From Paralithodes platypus (taxonomy: Eukaryota; Arthropoda; Malacostraca; Decapoda; Lithodidae), in the NCBI GenBank assembly GCA_032716605.1, contig CM064505.1, positions 49,517,865 through 49,581,864 on the forward strand: a stretch of 64,000 nucleotides of DNA, read 5' to 3'. A program made the translations under genes and the position numbers. The notes under the pieces are model-generated. The model searched no databases. It was not told the origin of the DNA and saw only the letters and a list, made by a program, of their open reading frames with translations. The number at the start of each line of letters is the position of its first letter. Position 1 is the first letter of the stretch. This document shows positions 11,071 to 21,550 of this stretch, one piece after another.

Positions 11071-12480
11071 GAGTGATGAGACTAATTAATGTGTGCTTAG
11101 TTGTGTCAATGGTACCACTAGACTGGAGGAGTACATGTATTGTGCCATTGTACAAAAGGAAGGGAGACCGGAAGGAGTGTTCAAGTTATAGAGGTATTTG
11201 TTTATTATCAATTGTTGGAAAGCTGTATGGCAGGGTGTTGATAGAGAGAAAAATAAAGGGTACATAAGGTGCAATAGGAGAAAAACAGTTCGGTTTTAGG
11301 AGGGGAAGAGGGTGTGTGGATCAGATTTGTGCAGTACCGGTAAGACATCTATGCGAGAATTATTTAGAGAAGCATAAGGAGATATTTTGGGCTCTTATGG
11401 AATTGGAAAAAGTGTATGATCGTGTGCATCGAGAAGCAATGTGGAAGGTGTTAAGGATTTATGAAATTGGAGGAAATTTGTTAAGAGCAATCAAGTTTTT
11501 ATGAAGAGAGCAGAGCGTGCGTTAGAGTAGGAATTGAGTCGAGTGAATGGTTTGAGGTAAACGTAGGTCTGCGACAGGCTTGTGTAATGTCACCGTAGTT
11601 GTTTAATGTATATATGGATGGTGAGGTTATGGAGGCGAAAATATTAACTATGGGTAGAGGATTGGGTTTAGTAGAAAAGAACGGTAGAGATTGGTGAGTT
11701 GAACCAGTTGCTGGTTGTTGATGACACAGCGTTGGTGTCGGATTCTGAGGAGAAACTGCAGCGAGTAGTCAAAGACTTTGGTGTGGTATGTGGGAGGAGG
11801 AAGCTGAGGGAGAACATTAAGAAAAGTAAAGTGATGGTGTGTAATATAGGTACTCATAGGGTGAATTTAGATGTGCGGCTGGATGGGGAAATTCTGAAAC
11901 AAGTGAAGTGTTTTAAATATCTAGGAGGAATGATAAACAAGGACGCAGGTGTGGAAATAGAGGTAAAACAGAGTATGTGAAGGAAGGAAAGTCTTTGTAG
12001 CAATGGGAAGTATGTAGAAGGTGAGAAATATCAGAATTAAAGTTAAAACTGCAATGTATCAAGGGATAGTTGTACCAACAGTGATGTATGGGGCTGAGAC
12101 ATGGGCTCTGAAGGCACAAGAGAGAAGAAAGCTTGATGTGATGGAGATTAACTGCTTGAGGAGTATATGTGGAGTGACTCGTAGAGACAGATCGAGGAAT
12201 TAAGAGGTACCGGTACGTAGGAAAGTGGGACAGCAGGAACCTTTGTCGGCCAGAGTGGACAGAAGGGTGTTGTGCTTTAATGGACGTATTGAGCAAATGG
12301 GAGATGAAAGGATTACAAAGAGAGTATATGAGTCTGACACAAGGGGAGGTAGACTGGTATGAAGACCTACGTTTAGATGGAGAGTTTGTGTAGTACAAGT
12401 GTTGGAAGATAGAGAGATGACTGTAGAATAAGTAAGAGAAATTATAATAATTAGGAATGAATGGAGAATGCTTGTGAATA
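11071..12480 (+). pseudogene. RTE-like reverse transcriptase fragment
   Basis: A decayed, 5'-truncated RT in at least four frame segments. It starts at an RT motif (DWRSTCIVPLYKRKGD, YRGICLLSIVGK), then FGFRRGRGCVDQI and LEKVYDRVHREAMW. A degraded catalytic box follows, reading LLVVDDTALVSDSEEKLQ in place of the usual ADDT, then FKYLGGMINKDAG, VMYGAETWALK and CGVTRRDRSRN. This KYLG, MYGAE, CGVTRRDR series is typical of RTE-type elements. Endonuclease is absent. It is related to the copies at 27226-29403 and 29784-32880 but comes from a different subfamily. Confidence 0.75.
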
Positions 12481-12845
12481 GATGAGTGATAACATGGTCG
12501 TTGGGAGAGGGGGTCGGGCACCAGTTGGACTAGATAATAGTCTGTCAGGCGCCTGGCCCAGGGAGCCAGTATATATGAAGGGTCATGCCTGGATGTGAGG
12601 TGGACCGGCATTGTTTTTGTGCTCCGCTGCGTGTCTGCCTGCTGAGACCGGAACCTCTCCGGGAGGTCTGGGGCCGTGGGAGTGCTGGAGGCCCTTAGTG
12701 ATCCTTGTTCTCTGGGTCTTCTCCTGGGCGACCTAGATGTGTTTAAGTTTGTGTTTTGTTTTATGTTGTGTTGTGTTGTGTTGTCCCTGTTCGGGCTCTG
12801 TCTCAAGTCGGCCAACCCCAGCTAAGGGGTAAGTGCCTGAGTATA
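12481..12845 (+). other. Probable 3' UTR of the RTE-like fragment
   Basis: Non-coding, GC-moderate sequence that follows the RT remnant and includes a TTGTG-rich run at about 12760-12785. It ends in GTGCCTGAGTAT directly at the DIRS A terminus. The (ATAC)n run at 21530-21550, on the other side of DIRS A, is likely the displaced microsatellite tail of this RTE copy. Confidence 0.45.
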
Positions 12846-13196
12846 TTATAGGTTTGACTCCTGTAAGGAGATAAAGAAAATCTAATATTTAGTAGTGGCC
12901 CCGTAATCATTGACGAACATGCCTATTACATAAGGCATCCTCTTCAAACACTAATCCGCCGTAGTTTGAATCTACCGCGCAGAGCATTTAAAAAACTGAG
13001 GAGCCTTCATCATGAGCGCACGCGACCTCACTCATGGCTTCAGTCATTATGAATTGGGTTCTCACTACGAAAAAACTTCGTAAAAAATAAAAACAAAAAC
13101 AAAATAAGAATAACTATCCAATAAGCTTTCCATCATATCGTGGATGTACTTGTGTGGATTTCTGACCAGACGCTGAATCAGGCGTCATTCCTCCTT
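12846..13196 (-). repeat. DIRS A 3' inverted terminal repeat
   Basis: Inverted copy of the 5' repeat at 21221-21529. It adds a right-end-specific extension of about 43 nt beginning TTATAGGTTTGACTCC. Its version of the terminal box reads TTAGTAGTGGCCCCGTAATC, against TTATTAGTGGCCCCTCCATC at the 5' end. Confidence 0.85.
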
Positions 13197-13270
13197 CACT
13201 GACATATCAAGTAAACCAAAATCCTTAATACATCAACGAATGGGAAGGGGACGGTCGGGAGGGCCCCAGT

Positions 13271-13377
13271 CGTCAATGATTACGGGGCCACTACTAAATA
13301 TTAGGTTTTCTTTATCTCCTTACAGGAGTCAAACCTATAATTTATTAGTGGCCCCTCCATCATTGACGAACATGCCT
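13271..13377 (-). repeat. DIRS A internal complementary region
   Basis: On the plus strand, CGTCAATGATTACGGGGCC through CAAACCTATAA copies the extended 3' terminus. It runs straight into TTTATTAGTGGCCCC through GAACATGCCT, a copy of the 5' terminus. In DIRS elements this region is thought to template joining of the two termini into a circle before recombinase-mediated insertion. Confidence 0.85.
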
Positions 13378-13943
13378 GATATCTAAGACTGGAGGGGGAC
13401 ATTCGTAATCATATCATAACTCTAGAAAAGCAGATAATAAAAACAACCACATAGTATTCTTACTTTTGAAAAATGTATTTAATACGGCGTAGGCCGGAAA
13501 TATACAAGAAAAAGGGGTTCAGGCAGGTGCGTGCTTCAAAGAAGCCTGCCCGACAAAAATGGGTAACCCTGAAGATTCTGAACACAGATCTGTAGTTACA
13601 AAAGGCACCCCACTCAACGAGTGGTGACAAAAATAATAAGTTATAAGTTTATATGTGCACATCATAAACCCCAAAATACATGTGGAGATCAATTGCAAAT
13701 GAACTCCATTGAACTAATATTACATTGCTTTCGCAGCTAAAACTACTATAACAACACCGTTGTTTTGTACTAAACCTTGTACTAGCACAATTTCTCGCAG
13801 AGAAATTTTCATATCACATTTTAACCTTAAATTGTATCACAGCTCTCATACTCCGGCGGGGTCTAGGGTGTCCTATGTCAACTGACTGCACCCCCCCCCC
13901 CCCCCCCTTCCGTGAAAGTAAACATAAGTGACTGCAGGGCCAC
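13378..13943 (-). other. DIRS A 3' untranslated region
   Basis: Non-coding sequence between the recombinase stop and the internal complementary region. It contains a poly-C tract at about 13891-13907; the same place in copy B (about 62326) has only a short G run. An ATTAAATACATTTT stretch on the minus strand near 13470 could serve in 3' end formation. Confidence 0.6.
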
Positions 13944-14924
13944 CTAGACCCTCTGCCTTAAAGCTATACATGGTAAGGAAGGTTTGTCTAGAGCAACTGA
14001 CAAGTATCTAGAGAGAAACGTATGATTAGACGCCCACAACTGTGTGGATGCAATATCTTCAACTGAAAAGTTTTTCAGGAAACGTAAAGAGGCCGCCCAC
14101 TTGCGTAAATCGTGGGCCCTACCCACAACGCCGGGATTACTCTCTTTAATGACTTCTACCAGAAGAGAGGCTAATCGCCGTTTAAGTAAGCGTTTACCCG
14201 TACTCGCTACCCATAAAGCACCTTGGGGGTTTTGAGGAGCTATTCTCAAATATTTGGTTAGAGCTTGCACTGGACATAAATTATGATGCACCTTTCCCCT
14301 TTTTAACGCCGGCACCGTGAACTCAGAAAACACGTGTGCACTATGCTCATTCTTGGCTACAAACGCCGGGGAGGGTGCAATGGAAATTGAATCATTAAGT
14401 CTACCAAACCTAAGACAATTAGGTGTGTTGCTCATCGCCGCCAGCTCAGACACTCTGTTTCCGGTGGCCAAAGCCAAAAGGAAAACTGCCTTCTTTAAGA
14501 TTAAAGCAAAGTCTGCAGTATTTTGATACAGACGAGAATGAAGTAAAGACAAAGCTTTGTCCAGAGACCAAGTAGGCATGAGCTGACGGGGAGGTGGGCG
14601 GAGTTTAAAACACGCTCTCATAAATCCTGTTTCCTCCGCCACCGGTATGGATAGACCTGTAAGGTCGAAAAAGGGCACTCTAATCGCAGTTAAGTGATTC
14701 TTCAAAGTTACCACAGATAAACGTTTCTGCTCAAACAGATAGTTCAAGTAATTAAAAACCAATGCCACTGAGGGTACAGTTTGTTCCGTTCTAACAATCC
14801 AAGAAGTAAAAGCTTTCCAATGAGATTGATATTGTCGCTTAGTAGACTGAGTATATTGATTGAGCAATTTATTGGTCACATCCCTACCGTATGGTGCTAG
14901 CCACTTGGCCTCCTGAATGTCCAT
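13944..14924 (-). CDS. DIRS A tyrosine recombinase
   Basis: Starting at the ATG at 14924 (MDIQEAKWLAPYGRD) this gives 326 residues. The N-terminal SAM-like helical core-binding segment is followed by the catalytic set R157 (ATGNRVSEL), H271-x-x-R274 (RAHDLRKW), H301 and Y308 (NHTFLSRY). That is the full R-H-R-H-Y set of tyrosine recombinases, with usual spacing. The ATG lies 29 nt inside the end of the RT frame. The frame is also open upstream to 16751 across the whole RT gene, so an N-terminally extended product cannot be excluded. The enzyme would integrate a circular DNA intermediate. It looks intact. Confidence 0.9.
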   Translation of the reverse strand: MDIQEAKWLAPYGRDVTNKLLNQYTQSTKRQYQSHWKAFTSWIVRTEQTVPSVALVFNYLNYLFEQKRLSVVTLKNHLTAIRVPFFDLTGLSIPVAEETGFMRACFKLRPPPRQLMPTWSLDKALSLLHSRLYQNTADFALILKKAVFLLALATGNRVSELAAMSNTPNCLRFGRLNDSISIAPSPAFVAKNEHSAHVFSEFTVPALKRGKVHHNLCPVQALTKYLRIAPQNPQGALWVASTGKRLLKRRLASLLVEVIKESNPGVVGRAHDLRKWAASLRFLKNFSVEDIASTQLWASNHTFLSRYLSVALDKPSLPCIALRQRV

Positions 14925-16818
14925 AATGCAAAAGTCAGCGAGGTCGCTAGGTTGCCAATCGTGTCTAAGTGGAAGTACCCGACCGGGAGCGATACCGGGT
15001 CCGGGCACCACATTATTAATTGCTGGTACCACACCTGCGCCGGCCACAGGGGCGCGATTAGCGAGACTAAGCCTCGATAAACTCGTAGTTTGTTCACTAC
15101 GTGGCACATTAGTGACGCATCTGGCGGCGGAAACAGATAGATGGAGCTCCATCTGTTCCAGTCTGTCACTAGGGCGTCTGGCCCCCCTGCCGGCGTTATC
15201 GCCCGGCGGGTGAGGTATAGAGGGAGCTTGTGAGTCTCGTCGGACGCAAAAAGATCCACTTGTGGATGGGAGAGCTCCGCAATCATTAGGTCGAAAATGG
15301 GTTGCTTGAGCTCCCATTCTACTGTCGTGCTCTGTCTCCGGGACAGAGCGTCTGCCCAGACGTTCGCTACGCCTGGGAGATAAGATGCGTGAAGATAAAT
15401 ATCTAGACTGCTGGCTAGAACAAAAATCTCTTCCGACACGAGTAGCAACTTCCTTGACCTCGTTGACCCTTGTTTCTGAATACAGTGAACTGCATTCAGA
15501 TTGTCCATTCTGAAGGCCCCCGACTTGCCCCGTAACGCCGGGCCGTGAGCCTGAAGGAAATACAAGGGGACTAGTAACTCTTTGACATTTATGTGAGAGA
15601 TTTCTAAGTGGGACCAAAGTCCCTGACCCTGGTGCCCCTGATTTGACTGAAATCCCCACCCTATGGTGCCTGACGCATCCGTGTCTACCCATACCGTTGG
15701 AGGAGGAGAGGTCCATGACATGATTGAGTGCAATGTTTCCCTCTTCGCCCAGACCGCTAGTAAGGTGTGGATTAATTTTGGTATGGGCCATAATTTTCCC
15801 GCCGGTAAGAGTGGGAAATATTTGTTGCCTTCCAATATTAATCGTTTTACTTTCAACCGGCCCAACTTGACAGTTAGCTGAATCCAGTTGAGAGAGCCGA
15901 CCAGAGACTCCCAGACTCTTCGTGTCGTAGTCAGACTGTGAAGAAACCTGAACAGTTTCCTGCGAAACCTGTTGCGATTGTCCACACTCTGACTCAGAGT
16001 GAGAGCGGCGGTGTCCCAGACCAGCCCTATCCACTGAATTACTCTTGAGGGAACAAGGTTTGACTTTACCAGATTTACCTTGAAGCCTAGAGTTTTGACA
16101 TGATTTAAAATTATATTGACATGTTTTATGCATAATTGTTGTGTCTCTGCCACCACCAGCCAGTCGTCTAGATACCACAACACTCTGATTCCCTGTTTTA
16201 ACAATGGCATCAGGGCTTGCCGGACTAGTTTCGTGAATAGTCGAGGTGCTAGGTTCAAACCGAACGGCATCCTCTGAAAAACAAAATTTTGGTGCCTGAT
16301 CCTCAAGGCCAGAAACCTTTGAAATCTTTTGTTGACCGACACGTGCCAATAGGCGTCTGTCAGGTCTAGGGAACACATCCAGCCTCCCGGCGGAAGTGTT
16401 AGCCTGATTTGATGAACTGTTAACATTCTGAAAGACTCGTTGTAAATGTGAAGATTCAGATAAGACAGGTCTACGACCGGCCTCATCTGAACACTGTCCC
16501 GTTTGGGAACCAAAAACAGTTTTGACGTGAATACAGGGTAATCTGGAGGGACCGGGATGATGACATTCTTGGCAATCATCTCCTGGACCAGCGACTCCAC
16601 CTCTAATGAAACACAATTTGCCGTTGTCGGCTGACGTAAGCGAGGTCGCCGGAGCCACTGCCAAGTGATGCCTTTGCGTGCCACCATCCGTGCCCAGGTT
16701 TTTAACGGCCATGCTTGGTGACACGTTCGGAACGACCCAGTTAGCAGACAAGGGTTCGCCGGCTGTACTTCCCTCGGTTCCTCCGGCCTTAAGATAGGCA
16801 CTGGGAGTGAGAGAGACT
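14897..16818 (-). CDS. DIRS A reverse transcriptase / RNaseH
   Basis: The frame continues from the frameshift heptamer at the end of Gag. Its start near 16801 is GTG, not ATG, so it is probably made as a Gag-RT fusion. RT motifs: LDLTDAYWHV, QRMPFGLNLAP and YLDD (residues about 210-213 counted from the GTG). RNaseH follows, with D373, D375 (VDTDASG), E408 (NVKELL), D433 (RMDNLNA) and D484 (VWADALSRR). The last 140 residues (VDLFAS ... PLWPAQVWY) match the region that follows RNaseH in DIRS Pol proteins. No disabling change is visible. The end overlaps the recombinase ATG. Confidence 0.9.
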
Positions 16819-19430
16819 TTAGTTTTTTGATGGTGGGTTTGGTGGTCTTGGACGCTTCGCCGGCTGGCTGGTGTGGGCCGAAGACTGGCCCTGCCCCGGC
16901 TTATACTGGCCGCGTCCTCTCTGTCCTGAAAACCCTCTCTGTCTATGCCTGTACTGACCCAGGGGGGATTGGGAGGACTTAGGCGGAAGAAACGGCTTAG
17001 AACCCCCTGGCTGAGCTTTAGTAGGAGGCTTAGGTTTGGGGAAGTTAAATGCAGGTTTCTTAGCCTGTGTGGGACTGTGCTTCACGGCCTGTGCCATGTT
17101 AAACACTGTTCGCCATACATCAGGGGACATTAAAGAAGGAGTAAGTACTGGGGACATTACCACCTGGTTAGCAATGCGATCAGGCAGCTTGCGAACTAAT
17201 GACATCCTAAGATCCTGTCGTGCTCGCACCGCCTCAAGTAAGGCTGTGCGTATGTCACCTAAGGATTGAATCGACGACTGAAGAATCAGACGCCGGGATA
17301 ACTCAACTGATCTTCGAGCATCCGCGTCTGCGATTGCCTGAGTAGACCGGAGTAAAGACTTAGCCACCTGCTGAGAAACTATGTACTGTGAAAACAGGCG
17401 GAAAGCTTTTCCCCTTAGCCTAAATTCTCTGTCTAGGTGAGTAGGGGTAGTGAATGGGTCCTTTAGTTCACAAAGATTAATCTTAGGGGCAGCTAGAAAA
17501 GAAAATAAAGCTGACGGAACTCCGCCGGCAGAACCTACCGGCATGGAGAACCATGAATGTGTATCCTGAGGGATCTGGTGGGAAGATTTAGAAGTGAAAG
17601 TGGTTGCAAAGTTTTGAGCCTCTACCTCCCAATCCACCCAAGGTCCTGGTCCCAACTGTCCCACCTTCAACACTGGATTAGCTGTCTCGTCTGTGACGGT
17701 CTGTAAATCTAGTTCAGGAGTAAGAGCCGACAGAGCCTTAATATCATTAAACCCATCCAGCTTAGACCAGTCTGAAAAAAGTTTTGAAGCTGAGGCAGGG
17801 GGTAAAGCAGGCTTAGATGCATAAACAAAATAATCCTGATGATAATAACTAGGTATAGCCTTGATATTTACGTCCAAAACATTACCCAAGGCATCCAATG
17901 CCCTTAATTTCTTTGACTTATTTCCCTGGATAAACCACTCACGTGGTACCGGGAGTTCCCCTGACAAGGTAGGCTGGGCAAGCTCTGGCTTAGAGGGGTT
18001 CAAAGAACCCATGACTCGTCTGGCCCATAAAGCAGGGGCATAGCTACCTTTCTAAGAGGCGCTTTGTCTAGAGGGGGTGGATTAACATCCGTGATGACCC
18101 TGACATTTGACGTAGTGAATGCCGCCGTAGCTGGCTTAGAGCTCCCTGCCGGTGACAGAGTAGGAGGGTTAGGAATCTTAGATAAATCGATTGACGTTAT
18201 CAGAGGCCGTACCGCAGAACTTGTCAAGGGAGCCCCCAAGTCCATTGTGGGGTTTTCTCGTTGTTGACTAAAGAATTTAGATAGAGCATGAGTAAGTAAC
18301 CCATCAATTTCTTGTGCTGTAACAAACTGGTTAGATGCAGAACTTTCAGGTGAATCAGTATTATCATGGGCGGCGTCCAGGCCTGAGCCTGACCCTTGTC
18401 CATCCCTATCTGAAATTATTGACACTTCATCTTGTTCCTCCCGATCCTCCTGAGAAGACCCCGCCGAGGCAGGGGCACCTTGTTTCCAAGATAAGTCAGG
18501 GATAGAGGATGGGGTCGCCGCGTCCCTGTGGACATCGGCTACTGTGTGACTCGTATGAGTCGGACGTGGATGGTCAGACCCTGGTTGAGCAAACCGCCAA
18601 ACACCGAGGCTCTGGCCTACGCTCTCTTGAGAGTCTGAAACATTCTCAATTATTGAATTTCCTGAACTTTCCATTTCTAGGGTTAAAATATCAATAGGTA
18701 AATCTTGTTTAGGGACAGGCGCTTCACTATACTCTGAGGCTGTAACAGAAACATTTTCAGGTGTGGAGGTACGACGAGATGCACTAGACTTAGGAGAATG
18801 TCGAGAGGACTTCCTATGGGAATCCTTTTTGGAGGATTTGTGGCTACGGTGTGACCGCGAACTAGACCTAGATTTGGAAGAATCACCACCATGACCACTG
18901 GTGGAAGCTTCCGTCTTACTCTTCTTACTCGCCGGGGAAGAGGCACGACTTGAAGACTGCTGTCTGAGAGGTGACCTTGACCTCGATCTCGCCTGCGACG
19001 AGGAGGTGGCTGCCGGGGGAGTAGGCTCTCTCGGGCGTTTAGACGTATCCACAGACGATACAGAACCCTGGCTAGTCTCTGTCGGCTTAAAACCCGTTAC
19101 TCTAGAGGTACGTTTAGGGGGAGGGTGCTCTGACAGCAACTTATCCCAAAGTGGGACGTTGTCACATTGAAGTGACTTATGTGCGACAATGGTAGTGTAG
19201 GCCGACATTTGTTGTCTGACCTCTCTCAACGCTACCGCCGCGGTCTTGTCATTGTCACACAGGACTTTATTGGCTAATTGGGAGCAAAAGGAACAATTAA
19301 GTGTAACCCAGAGACCCCTTGAACGGTCTAGACATTTAACACACCTTATGCAAAGGGTATGCGCAAAAATCGGGATACCCGCGCAAGTAGGGGTAATGCA
19401 CAGGGCAAAAACTGGGGCCACAGTAGCCAT
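16819..19430 (-). pseudogene. DIRS A Gag (1-nt frameshift)
   Basis: The start is the ATG at 19430 (MATVAPVFALCITPTC). A Cys/His cluster (C11, C16, H24, C27, C30, C33, C46, C49) suggests a zinc-binding N terminus. Residues about 135-225 are Ser/Arg-rich like an RS domain, the middle is acidic and Ser-rich, and the C terminus is RG/Q-rich (GFSGQRGRGQYKPGQG). This plan suits an RNA-binding particle protein. At about 18010 copy A lacks one C that copy B has (GGGTTCTTTG against GGGTTCCTTTG). The first 476 residues therefore end at an early stop and the rest lies in another frame from 18012 to 16819. The final codons retain the slippery heptamer. Confidence 0.85.
16822..16828 (-). promoter_or_regulatory. 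Putative -1 ribosomal frameshift heptamer (Gag to RT)
   Basis: On the minus strand the last Gag codons read TCA AAA AAC TAA. A_AAA_AAC is the classic X_XXY_YYZ slippery heptamer, in the Gag phase and directly before the Gag stop. A -1 slip enters the RT frame with no intervening stop. A GCCGG/CCGGC pair lies about 35 nt downstream, further than a typical stimulatory stem, so the stimulator is unknown. Confidence 0.7.
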
Positions 19431-21220
19431 GACAGAGACTGGTGTGAGGAAACTACCGCCGGGTCTGTATTGGTCCGCCGGAGCTCAGCTCTGGAAAAAT
19501 AAAGAAAAATTTCCAGGAATTAATGCTCATAAGGTTAACCCAAGTGTTCGCATACAAGTGTTAATAACCCGCCGGGTAACGGGATGCAAAGACACAGCTA
19601 ACACATCTCGCTACGCGGCGGGGTGTAAAGAGGCTAAACAAATCTTTTTTAGCTAAAGAACATGAAGAATACCCTCTGATATAATGGTCCAGTATGGCAC
19701 TTATAGTCTGTAGGAGGTGGTGACTGTCTCAAGATTCAATTTTGTAACAAAGCCCCCCTCATAAAGACGCCGGCCCTTGAAATATTTTAGTAGAATAGCC
19801 CAGGGCAGGAATATACGAGATCTGATATTTAACGAATTGTCCCAAAAGATCGTCGTAAAAATAGAAGGCGGCGATACTGAATGTATCACCAAATTAAGGT
19901 TAATCGAAATTGAATTTGTTATAAATTCCTTAGTTCCTCCACTTAGGAGCACCCGCCGGGTGTGGGAATCGATTTGGTTAAACCTCACTGAACCTTCAAT
20001 TGCCGTAAGAGTAAAGGCAGCGATACACAGAGTATCACTAAAATGGATTGGTTAACTATATGAGACCTAAGTCGTTTATCCCACCCTGCTCAGGTGCACC
20101 CGCCGGGTGAGAAGTCTAAAAGTTAACCCCACAAGTTCCTGACCCCACTTCTTTGTAAAAGATCGCCGGGGAGGAACGCCTAAACAACAGCTAGGTTTTC
20201 CATGTGGTTGTCGTAAACCAGGTAGAAAAAACCTATAAAAACGAATGTTCGCAAGAACGTCGTTTTTTATATATATATATATATAAGGATGGGTACAGCC
20301 ATCCCGCCGGGAATTAAAGGAGGCCTGAAACCAGGCACCCACAGAGACGCAGTCCTGGAGAGCCACAGACACCTCCCCACGCCGGGGAACCAGCCAGAGT
20401 TAAAAACCACGTGTGGCCCAACACTGCTCATCGGTCAGGATTTTTCATGGTGAAACCGAGAAAAAACCCGCCGGAAGGCAAGCCCCACCCTGAACAGACA
20501 CCATCTGAACAATACGACACGAGGAGAGTCACGCACGACTAACCAAGGTCACAACATAATCCGTGGAATTAGCCAATACACAACTAAACCAGGAAACAAT
20601 TATAGTCCGAGGAATTAGCCAATACACAACTAAAACCCGGATACACATGACACAGTAGGGCATATTTATAAAATAAATAATAACACTAGACATGTGGCAA
20701 AGCTACGAGCGGCTGGCTAGGCCTAGGTAGACGGCATGAAAATAGTTGAAATATAAACACACATTGGAATATCACAACAGGAACCACCGCCAACACACCA
20801 CCGTAGCGATAACTTCCCACCCCGGGAAGCCTGACACGGACCCAGAAAAAACTTCACTAAGTGAAGAAAAATACGCTGGGAACGTCAGAAAAACACAGCT
20901 TACCTCATCAGAAGGATAAAAGGCAGCAATAATTAACGCGTAATGAAAGCCGCCTGCATCACAAACTAACACAACTGTGAAAAGTTCACGTGTCCACAAC
21001 AGGACCACGAGGGTACATCCGAAATAGATGCCCCATACACACGACCCAAAATACACTGCACTGCGGGCAACCAGCCCAGGACACTCCTGCTACGCCTATC
21101 CTAACCTTACTCGATACATCCTAGAGTAAACAAATGAGAAAAAACTCACTAGGGACGCAACGAATGCGGAACCAGCGGAGCCTGGAAGGTACGTCCGGGC
21201 AGGCTGAGCGCAGAGCAGAG
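19431..21220 (-). promoter_or_regulatory. DIRS A long structured leader
   Basis: About 1.8 kb between the 5' repeat and the Gag start. It holds short hairpins shared with copies B and C: GATAC-N5-GTATC followed by GC(C/T)GCC (19873-19887 and about 20012-20026), and CACCC-GGC-GGGTG (about 20098-20110). A (TA)n run lies at about 20266-20284, and CCGGCGG motifs recur across the leader. A 94-codon upstream frame (20772-21056), starting MYFGSCVWGIYFGC, is hydrophobic and is shortened in copy B. Confidence 0.55.
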
Positions 21221-21529
21221 AAGGAGGAATGACGCCTGATTCAGCGTCTGGTCAGAAATCCACACAAGTACATCCACGATATGATGGAAAGCTTATTGGA
21301 TAGTTATTCTTATTTTCTTTTTGTTTTTATTTTTTACGAAGTTTTTTCGTAGTGAGAACCCAATTCATAATGACTGAAGCCATGAGTGAGGTCGCGTGCG
21401 CTCATGATGAAGGCTCCTCAGTTTTTTAAATGCTCTGCGCGGTAGATTCAAACTACGGCGGATTAGTGTTTGAAGAGGATGCCTTATGTAATAGGCATGT
21501 TCGTCAATGATGGAGGGGCCACTAATAAA
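21221..21529 (-). repeat. DIRS A 5' inverted terminal repeat
   Basis: About 309 bp, matching in inverse the 3' repeat at 12846-13196. The terminal box read inward is TTATTAGTGGCCCCTCCATC. It is followed by an AT-rich stretch and an ACGAAAAAACTTCGT palindrome. Confidence 0.85.
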
Positions 21530-21550
21530 TACATACATACATACATACAC

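Larger units (their letters stand above)
12846..21529 (-). mobile_element. DIRS1-type retrotransposon, copy A (full length)
   Basis: A complete minus-strand DIRS element of about 8.68 kb. The 5' inverted repeat (21221-21529) is followed by a leader with structured repeats, Gag, RT/RNaseH, tyrosine recombinase, an internal complementary region (13271-13377) and a 3' inverted repeat with a terminal extension (12846-13196). It is nearly identical to copy B (54696-63375) in every part. The flanks GAGTAT and ATACATAC show no clear target duplication, as expected for recombinase-mediated integration. One 1-nt deletion breaks Gag at about 18010. RT and recombinase frames are open. Confidence 0.92.

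Noticed and set aside
12888..13306. Host 3' UTR or gene downstream of the RTE fragment.
   Set aside because: The sequence is the DIRS 3' inverted repeat.
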